DNA of 64,000 bases from Acanthococcus lagerstroemiae. Lineage: Eukaryota; Arthropoda; Insecta; Hemiptera; Eriococcidae. The notes under the pieces were generated by a model that was given only the letters and a program-made list of their open reading frames with translations, made no database searches and was not told the origin of the DNA. The stretch lies in assembly GCA_031841125.1 (NCBI GenBank), contig JAJSSI010000052.1, positions 20,293 to 84,292 on the forward strand, written 5' to 3'. A program made the translations under genes and the position numbers. This document shows, piece after piece, positions 56,589-64,000 of this stretch (within the stretch, counting starts at the first letter, position 1; every line of letters starts with the position of its first letter).

Positions 56589-57174
56589 GACTAACTAGCA
56601 CCAGCCCCGACGCCGTAGCTCTCCGAAAATTTTTTCGCCCCAAAAAATGCATGATGTATAGTATGGAGAAATTCTCAAAATTTGAGAAAATCAAAAATTT
56701 CGAATTCATGAGTGTTTCTTACTCAATTTTTCACGCTGAGTTCGAATTCGTTGTTGCAATTTGGCGGCGACCCTCCGTTCCCGAGATACCCTCGAAAAAG
56801 TTGGAAAAATTGATCAATTTGGGTCAAAAAATGACTCTAGCTCAATTTTGACAACGGATTCGAATTCGTCTCGAAAAATTGACTAATTAGCACCACCAGC
56901 CCGACGCCGTAGCTCTCCGAACATTTTTTCGCGCCAAAAAATGCATGATGTATAGTATGGAGAAATTTCAAAATTTGAGAAAATCAAAAATTTCGAATTC
57001 ATGAGTGTTTCTTACTCAATTTTTCACGCTGAGTTCGAATTCGCTGTTGCAATTTGGCGGCGACCCTCCGTTCCCGAGATACCCCTGAAAAAGTTGGAAA
57101 AATTGATCAACTTGGGTCAAAAAATGAATCTAGCTCAATTTTGACAACGGATTCGAATTCGTCTCGAAAAATTG
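56589..57174. repeat. Units 195-196 with a 3-bp insertion at their junction
   Basis: At 56,881-56,902 unit 196 starts GACTAATTAG followed by CACCACCAGCCCG. Relative to the standard GACTAACTAGCACCAGCCCCG it has C to T at unit 7, an extra ACC and one C fewer. The same unit has A to C at 56,922, C to G at 56,933 and a lost T in the hairpin segment (GAAATTTCAAAA). Unit 195 carries C86 and T163. Confidence 0.8.
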
Positions 57175-60100
57175 ACTAACTAGCACCAGCCCCGACGCCG
57201 TAGCTCTCCGAAAATTTTTTCGCCCCAAAAAATGCATGATGTATAGTATGGAGAAATTCTCAAAATTTGAGAAAATCAAAAATTTCGAATTCATGAGTGT
57301 TTCTTACTCAATTTTTCACGCTGAGTTCGAATTCGCTGTTGCAATTTGGCGGCGACCCTCCGTTCCGAGATACCCTCGAAAAAGTTGGAAAAATTGATCA
57401 ATTTGGGTCAAAAATGACTCTAGCTCAATTTTGACAACGGATTCGAATTCGTCTCGAAAAATTGACTAACTAGCACCAGCCCGAGCCGTAGCTCTCCGAA
57501 AATTTTTTCGCCCCAAAAAATGCATGATGTATAGTATGGAGAAATTCTCAAAATTTGAGAAAATCAAAAATTTCGATTTATGAGTGTTTCTTACTCAATT
57601 TTTCACGCTGAGTTCGAATTCGCTGTTGCAATTTGGCGGCGACCCTCCGTCCCGAGATACCCTCGAAAAAGTTGGAAAAATTGATCAATTTGGGTCAAAA
57701 ATGACTCTAGCTCAATTTTGACAACGGATTCGAATTCGTCTCGAAAAATTGACTAACTAGCACCAGCCCCGACGCCGTAGCTCTCCGAAAATTTTTTCGC
57801 CCAAAAAATGCATGATGTATAGTATGGAGAAATTTTCAAAATTTGAGAAAATCAAAAATTTCGAATTCATGAGTGTTTCTTACTCAATTTTTCACGCTGA
57901 GTTCGAATTCGCTGTTGCAATTTGGCGGCGACCCTCCGTTCCCGAGATACCCTCGAAAAAGTTGGAAAATTGATCAACTTGGGTCAAAAAATGAATCTAG
58001 CTCAATTTTGACAACGGATTCGAATTCGTCTCGAAAAATTGACTAACTAGCACCAGCCCCGACGCCGTAGCTCTCCGAAAATTTTTTCGCCCAAAAAATG
58101 CATGATGTATAGTATGGAGAAATTCTCAAAATTTGAGAAAATCAAAAATTTCGAATTATGAGTGTTTCTTACTCAATTTTTCACGCTGAGTTCGAATTCG
58201 CTGTTGCAATTTGGCGGCGACCCTCCGTTCCCGAGATACCCTCGAAAAAGTTGGAAAAATTGATCAATTTGGGTCAAAAAATGACTCTAGCTCAATTTTG
58301 ACAACGGATTCGAATTCGTCTCGAAAAATTGACTAACTAGCACCAGCCCGACGCCGTAGCTCTCCGAAAATTTTTTCGCCCCAAAAAATGCATGATGTAT
58401 AGTATGGAGAAATTCTCAAAATTTGAGAAAATCAAAAATTTCGAATTAATGAGTGTTTCTTACTCAATTTTTCACGCTGAGTTCGAATTCGCTGTTGCAA
58501 TTTGACGGCGACCCTCCGTTCCCGAGATACCCTCGAAAAAGTTGGAAAAATTGATCAATTTGGGTCAAAAAATGAATCTAGCTCAATTTTGACAACGGAT
58601 TCGAATTCGTCTCGAAAAATTGACTAACTAGCACCAGCCCCGACGCCGTAGCTCTCCGAAAATTTTTTCGCCCCAAAAAATGCATGATGTATAGTATGGA
58701 GAAATTTCAAAATTTGAGAAAATCAAAAATTTCGAATTAATGAGTGTTTCTTACTCAATTTTTCACGCTGAGTTCGAATTCGCTGTTGCAATTTGGCGGC
58801 GACCCTCCGTTCCGAGATACCCTCGAAAAAGTTGGAAAAATTGATCAATTTGGGTCAAAAAATGACTCTAGCTCAATTTTGACAACGGATTCGAATTCGT
58901 CTCGAAAAATTGACTAACTAGCACCAGCCCCGACGCCGTAGCTCTCCGAAAATTTTTTCGCCCCAAAAAATGCATGATGTATAGTATGGAGAAATTCTCA
59001 AAATTTGAGAAAATCAAAAATTTCGAATTAATGAGTGTTTCTTACTCAATTTTTCACGCTGAGTTCGAATTCGTTGTTGCAATTTGGCGGCGACCCTCCG
59101 TTCCCGAGATACCCCTCGAAAAAGTTGGAAAAATTGATCAACTTGGGTCAAAAAATGAATCTAGCTCAATTTTGACAACGGATTCGAATTCGTCTCGAAA
59201 AATTGACTAACTAGCACCAGCCCGACGCCGTAGCTCTCCGAAAATTTTTTCGCCCCAAAAAATGCATGATGTATAGTATGGAGAAATTCTCAAAATTTGA
59301 GAAAATCAAAAATTTCGAATTAATGAGTGTTTCTTACTCAATTTTTCACGCTGAGTTCGAATTCGCTGTTGCAATTGGCGGCGACCCTCCGTTCCCGAGA
59401 TACCCCTGAAAAAGTTGGAAAAATTGATCAATTTGGGTCAAAAAATGACTCTAGCTCAATTTTGACAACGGATTCGAATTCGTCTCGAAAAATTGACTAA
59501 CTAGCACCAGCCCGACGCCGTAGCTCTCCGAAAATTTTTTCGCCCCAAAAAATGCATGATGTATAGTATGGAGAAATTTTCAAAATTTGAGAAAATCAAA
59601 AATTTCGAATTAATGAGTGTTTCTTACTCAATTTTTCACGCTGAGTTCGAATTCGCTGTTGCAATTTGGCGGCGACCCTCCGTTCCCGAGATACCCCTCG
59701 AAAAAGTTGGAAAAATTGATCAACTTGGGTCAAAAAATGAATCTAGCTCAATTTTGACAACGGATTCGAATTCGTCTCGAAAAATTGACTAACTAGCACC
59801 AGCCCGACGCCGTAGCTCTCCGAAAATTTTTCGCCCAAAAAATGCATGATGTATAGTATGGAGAAATTCTCAAAATTTGAGAAAATCAAAAATTTCGAAT
59901 TATGAGTGTTTCTTACTCAATTTTTCACGCTGAGTTCGAATTCGCTGTTGCAATTTGGCGGCGACCCTCCGTTCCCGAGATACCCTGAAAAAGTTGGAAA
60001 AATTGATCAATTTGGTCAAAAATGACTCTAGCTCAATTTTGACAACGGATTCGAATTCGTCTCGAAAAATTGATTAATTAGCACCAGCCCCGACGCCGTA

Positions 60101-60944
60101 GCTCTCCGAAAATTTTTTCGCCCCAAAAAATGCATGATGTATAGTATGGAGAAATTTTCAAAATTTGAGAAAATCAAAAATTTCGAATTCATGAGTGGTT
60201 CTTACTCAATTTTTCACGCTGAGTTCGAATTCGTTGTTGCAACTTGGCGGCGACCCTCCGTTCCCGAGATACCCCTGAAAAAGTTGGAAGAATTGATCAA
60301 TTTGGGTCAAAAAATGATCTAGCTCAATTTTGACAACGGATTCGAATTCGTCTCGAAAAATTGACTAACTAGCACCAGCCCCGACGCCGTAGCTCTCCGA
60401 AAATTTTTTCGCCCCAAAAAATGCATGATGTATAGTATGGAGAAATTCTCAAAATTTGAGAAAATCAAAAATTTCGAATTAATGAGTGTTTCTTACTCAA
60501 TTTTTCACGCTGAGTTCGAATTCGCTGTTGCAATTTGACGGCGACCCTCCGTTCCCGAGATACCCTCGAAAAATTTGGAAAAATTGATCAATTTGGGTCA
60601 AAAAATGAATCTAGCTCAATTTTGACAACGGATTCGAATTCGTCTCGAAAAATTGACTAACTAGCACCAGCCCCGACGCCGTAGCTCTCCGAAAATTTTT
60701 TCGCCCAAAAATGCATGATGTATAGTATGGAGAAATTCTCAAAATTTGAGAAAATCAAAAATTTCGAATTAATGAGTGTTTCTTACTCAATTTTTCACGC
60801 TGAGTTCGAATTCGTTGTTGCAACTTGGCGGCGACCCTCCGTTCCCGAGATACCCTCGAAAAAGTTGGAAAAATTGATCAACTTGGGTCAAAAAATGAAT
60901 CTAGCTCAATTTTGACAACGGATTCGAATTCGTCTCGAAAAATT

Positions 60945-61236
60945 GACTAACTAGCACCAGCCCCGACGCCGTAGCTCTCCGAAAATTTTTTCGCCCCAAA
61001 AATGCATGATGTATAGTATGGAGAAATTCTCAAAATTTGAGAGAAAATCAAAAATTTCGAATTCATTAGTGTTTCTTACTCAAATTTTCACGCTGAGTTC
61101 GAATTCGCTGTTGCAATTTAGCAGCGACCCTCCGTTCCCGAGATACCCTCGAAAAAGATGGAAAAATTGATCAATTTGGGTCAAAAAATGACTCTAGCTC
61201 ATTTTGACAACGGATTCGAATTCGTCTCGAAAAATT
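60945..61236. repeat. Unit 210, the most diverged monomer
   Basis: This unit carries a GA insertion after TTTGA near 61,041, G to T at 61,067 (the ATG of the ATGAGT becomes ATT), T to A near 61,084, G to A at 61,120 and 61,123, T to A at 61,158, a lost A in GCTCATTTTG near 61,200 and A5 instead of A6 near 60,999. Several of these changes are seen in no other unit. It may be an old unit that escaped homogenisation. Confidence 0.85.
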
Positions 61237-61524
61237 GACTAACTAGCACCAGCCCCGACGCCGTAGCTCTCCGAAAATTTTTTCGCCCCAAAAAATGCAT
61301 GATGAGTATGGAGAAATTTTCAAAATTTGAGAAAATCAAAAATTTCGAATTCATGAGTGTTTCTTACTCAATTTTTCACGCTGAGTTCGAATTCGCTGTT
61401 GCAATTTGGCGGCGACCCTCCGTTCCCGAGATACCCTCGAAAAAGTTGGAAAATTGATCAACTTGGGTCAAAAAATGAATCTAGCTCAATTTTGACAACG
61501 GATTCGAATTCGTCTCGAAAAATT
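61237..61524. repeat. Unit 211 with a 3-bp deletion in the GATGTATAG segment
   Basis: At 61,301-61,310 the unit reads GATGAGTATG where others have GATGTATAGTATG, a 3-bp loss. It also has GGAAAATTGATCAACTT (one A fewer, C230) and A247. This combination of T86, C119, the short A tract, C230 and A247 is shared with unit 199 (ATG near 57,811). Confidence 0.75.
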
Positions 61525-62393
61525 GACTAACTAGCACCAGCCCCGACGCCGTAGCTCTCCGAAAATTTTTTCGCCCCAAAAAATGCATGATGTATAGTAT
61601 GGAGAAATTCTCAAATTTGAGAAAATCAAAAATTTCGAATTAATGAGTGTTTCTTACTCAATTTTTCACGCTGAGTTCGAATTCGCTGTTGCAATTTGAC
61701 GGCGACCCTCCGTTCCCGAGATACCCTCGAAAAATTTGGAAAAATTGATCAACTTGGGTCAAAAAATGAATCTAGCTCAATTTTGACAACGGATTCGAAT
61801 TCGTCTCGAAAAATTGACTAACTAGCACCAGCCCCGACGCCGTAGCTCTCCGAAAATTTTTTCGCCCCAAAAAATGCATGATGTATAGTATGGAGAAATT
61901 CTCAAAATTTGAGAAAATCAAAAATTTCGAATTAATGAGTGTTTCTTACTCAATTTTTCACGCTGAGTTCGAATTCGCTGTTGCAATTTGGCGGCGACCC
62001 TCCGTTCCCGAGATACCCTGAAAAGTTGGAAGAATTGATCAATTTGGGTCAAAAATGACTCTAGCTCAATTTTGAACGGATTCGAATTCGTCTCGAAAAA
62101 TTGATTAACTAGCACCAGCCCGAGGCCGTAGCTCTCCGAAAATTTTTTCGCCCCAAAAAATGCATGATGTATAGTATGGAGAAATTTTCAAAATTTGAGA
62201 AAATCAAAAATTTCGAATTCATGAGTGTTTCTTACTCAATTTTTCACGCTGAGTTCGAATTCGCTGTTGCAATTTGGCGGCGACCCTCCGTTCCCGAGAT
62301 ACCCTCGAAAAATTTGGAAAAATTGATCAACTTGGGTCAAAAAATGAATCTAGCTCAATTTTGACAACGGATTCGAATTCGTCTCGAAAAATT
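61525..62393. repeat. Three-unit block 212-214, partner of 192-194
   Basis: The order matches units 192-194: a TGA unit (A at 61,699) with T212, C230 and A247, then a unit with CTGAAAAGTTGGAAG, then a unit with GAGGCCG. Unit 213 additionally loses two bases in TTTTGAACGG near 62,074, and the next unit begins GATTAACT. Unit 214 differs from 194 at 212, 230 and 247. Confidence 0.6.
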
Positions 62394-63848
62394 GACTAAC
62401 TAGCACCAGCCCGACGCCGTAGCTCTCCGAAAATTTTTTCGCCCCAAAAATGCATGATGTATAGTATGGAGAAATTCTCAAAATTTGAGAAAATCAAAAA
62501 TTTCGAATTAATGAGTGTTTCTTACTCAATTTTTCACGCTGAGTTCGAATTCGCTGTTGCAATTTGGCGGCGACCCTCCGTTCCCGAGATACCCTCGAAA
62601 AAGTTGGAAAAATTGATCAACTTGGGTCAAAAAATGACTCTAGCTCAATTTTGACAACGGATTCGAATTCGTCTCGAAAAATTGACTAACTAGCACCAGC
62701 CCCGACGCCGTAGCTCTCCGAAAATTTTTTCGCCCCAAAAAATGCATGATGTATAGTATGGAGAAATTTTCAAAATTTGAGAAAATCAAAAATTTCGAAT
62801 TAATGAGTGTTTCTTACTCAATTTTTCACGCTGAGTTCGAATTCGTTGTTGCAATTTGCGGCGACCCTCCGTTCCCGAGATACCCCTGAAAAAGTTGGAA
62901 GAATTGATCAATTTGGGTCAAAAATGACTCTAGCTCAATTTTGACAACGGATTCGAATTCGTCTCGAAAAATTGACTAACTAGCACCAGCCCCGACGCCG
63001 TAGCTCTCCGAAAATTTTTTCGCCCCAAAAAATGCATGATGTATAGTATGGAGAAATTTTCAAAATTTGAGAAAATCAAAAATTTCGAATTCATGAGTGT
63101 TTCTTACTCAATTTTTCACGCTGAGTTCGAATTCGCTGTTGCAATTTGGCGGCGACCCTCCGTTCCCGAGATACCCTCGAAAAAGTTGGAAAAATTGATC
63201 AACTTGGGTCAAAAAATGAATCTAGCTCAATTTTGACAACGGATTCGAATTCGTCTCGAAAAATTGACTAACTAGCACCAGCCCCGACGCGTAGCTCTCC
63301 GAAAATTTTTTCGCCCCAAAAAATGCATGATGTATAGTATGGAGAAATTCTCAAAATTTGAGAAAATCAAAAATTTCGAATTAATGAGTGTTTCTTACTC
63401 AATTTTTCACGCTGAGTTCGAATTCGCTGTTGCAATTTGGCGGCGACCCTCCGTTCCCGAGATACCCTCGAAAAATTTGGAAAAATTGATCAACTTGGGT
63501 CAAAAAATGAATCTAGCTCAATTTTGACAACGGATTCGAATTCGTCTCGAAAAATTGACTAACTAGCACCAGCCCCGACGCCGTAGCTCTCCGAAAATTT
63601 TTTCCCCCCAAAAAATGCATGATGTATAGTATGGAGAAATTCTCAAAATTTGAGAAAATCAAAAATTTCGAATTCATGAGTGTTTCTTACTCAATTTTTC
63701 ACGCTGAGTTCGAATTCGCTGTTGCAATTTGACGGCGACCCTCCGTTCCCGAGATACCCTCGAAAAATTTGGAAAAATTGATCAATTTGGGTCAAAAAAT
63801 GAATCTAGCTCAATTTTGACAACGGATTCGAATTCGTCTCGAAAAATT

Positions 63849-64000
63849 GACTAACTAGCACCAGCCCCGACGCCGTAGCTCTCCGAAAATTTTTTCGCCC
63901 CAAAAAATGCATGATGTATAGTATGGAGAAATTCTCAAATTTGAGAAAATCAAAAATTTCGAATTCATGAGTGTTTCTTACTCAATTTTTCACGCTGAGT
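63849..64000. repeat. Truncated unit 220 at the window edge
   Basis: The first 152 bases of another unit, cut by the window end and not by a biological breakpoint. It carries C at unit 86 and a 1-bp loss in the A tract that follows (AAATTCTCAAATTTG), so it belongs to the diverged zone. The array therefore continues to the right. Confidence 0.93.

Larger units (their letters stand above)
55430..63848. repeat. Zone 5: diverged, mosaic satellite units 191-219
   Basis: Twenty-nine units averaging about 290.3 bp that still align over their full length to the reference but carry a second set of bases. These are T86C (18 of 29 units), C119A (15), C163T (5), T172C (3), G176A (5), G212T (6), T230C (12) and C247A (14), by eye count. 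C230 and A247 occur together in 11 units. There are also alternative forms of the CCCTCG at 201-206 (CCCCTG or CCCCTCG) and many 1-3 bp indels. The bases are shuffled among units, which fits old divergence followed by unequal exchange or gene conversion. The change from zone 4 is abrupt: unit 190 is standard, while unit 191 carries several variants. Confidence 0.92.
1..64000. repeat. 292-bp satellite DNA array, head-to-tail, filling the window
   Basis: The same 292-bp unit follows itself without a gap or inversion from the first base to the last. The sequence starting GACTAACTAGCACCAG at position 1 recurs at 293, 585, 877 and so on. Counting register gives 219 complete units and a 152-bp start of a 220th. 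The unit has about 39% G+C (62 C, 53 G) and 18 CpGs. All units share one orientation and no other sequence interrupts them. Long monomeric arrays of this size are typical of eukaryotic centromeric, pericentromeric or subtelomeric heterochromatin; which of these applies cannot be told from here. I do not recognise the family, and the nematode-like look of the A/T-rich part is only an impression. The array extends beyond both window ends. Confidence 0.98.

Noticed and set aside
61918..62115. A 65-codon open frame on the minus strand
   Set aside because: It exists only because small indels in unit 213 removed stop codons from the reverse frame of the satellite. It has no counterpart in other units.
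1..64000. CRISPR array or another repeat-spacer system
   Set aside because: There are no unique spacers. The entire 292-bp period is repeated, far longer than any CRISPR repeat-spacer unit, and no cas-like gene is present.
1..64000. Tandem transposon, integron or rDNA spacer array
   Set aside because: No transposase, reverse transcriptase or integrase sequence, no terminal repeats, no attC-like cassette structure and no rRNA sequence is visible in any unit.

Overview
The whole window is one uninterrupted satellite DNA array. A 292-bp monomer is repeated head-to-tail, always in the same orientation, from base 1 to base 64,000. By counting the register I find 219 complete units plus a 152-bp start of a 220th. 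Neither edge of the array lies in the window, and there is no unique sequence, no recognisable gene, no RNA gene, no transposon and no CRISPR-type array. Taking unit position 1 as window position 1, the monomer is about 39% G+C (115 of 292) and contains 18 CpG dinucleotides, against about 11 expected from its base composition. It is built from A/T tracts, three copies of a TTCGAATTC core and several short palindromes.

This kind of DNA points to a eukaryotic genome, probably pericentromeric, subtelomeric or other heterochromatin. The AAATTTTC/AAAATTTGAG style of the A/T-rich part and the lack of CpG depletion remind me of nematode repeats, but that is only a low-confidence impression. I do not recognise the satellite family.

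Layout by homogeneity. Units 1-44 (1-12,848) look base-for-base identical. Units 45-96 (12,849-28,029) carry three 1-bp deletions. Units 97-150 (28,030-43,784) carry 13. Units 151-190 (43,785-55,429) carry 35, nearly one per unit, with only a handful of substitutions. From unit 191 (55,430 onward) the array changes character: units average about 290.3 bp and are mixtures of a second set of diagnostic bases (unit positions 86, 119, 163, 172, 176, 212, 230 and 247) plus 1-3 bp indels. The window therefore runs from a perfectly homogenised core on the left to an older or less homogenised zone on the right.

Each standard unit contains a 66-codon open frame (first copy 63-263). It recurs only because the DNA recurs. 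In the diverged zone it acquires frameshifts, missense changes and a repeated in-frame TGA, so I judge it non-coding. I found no gene system of any kind. The points of interest are array evolution: the homogeneity gradient, the contraction-only indel spectrum, the sharp transition near 55.43 kb, traces of higher-order structure, and a segment of the unit that stays invariant while the rest diverges.
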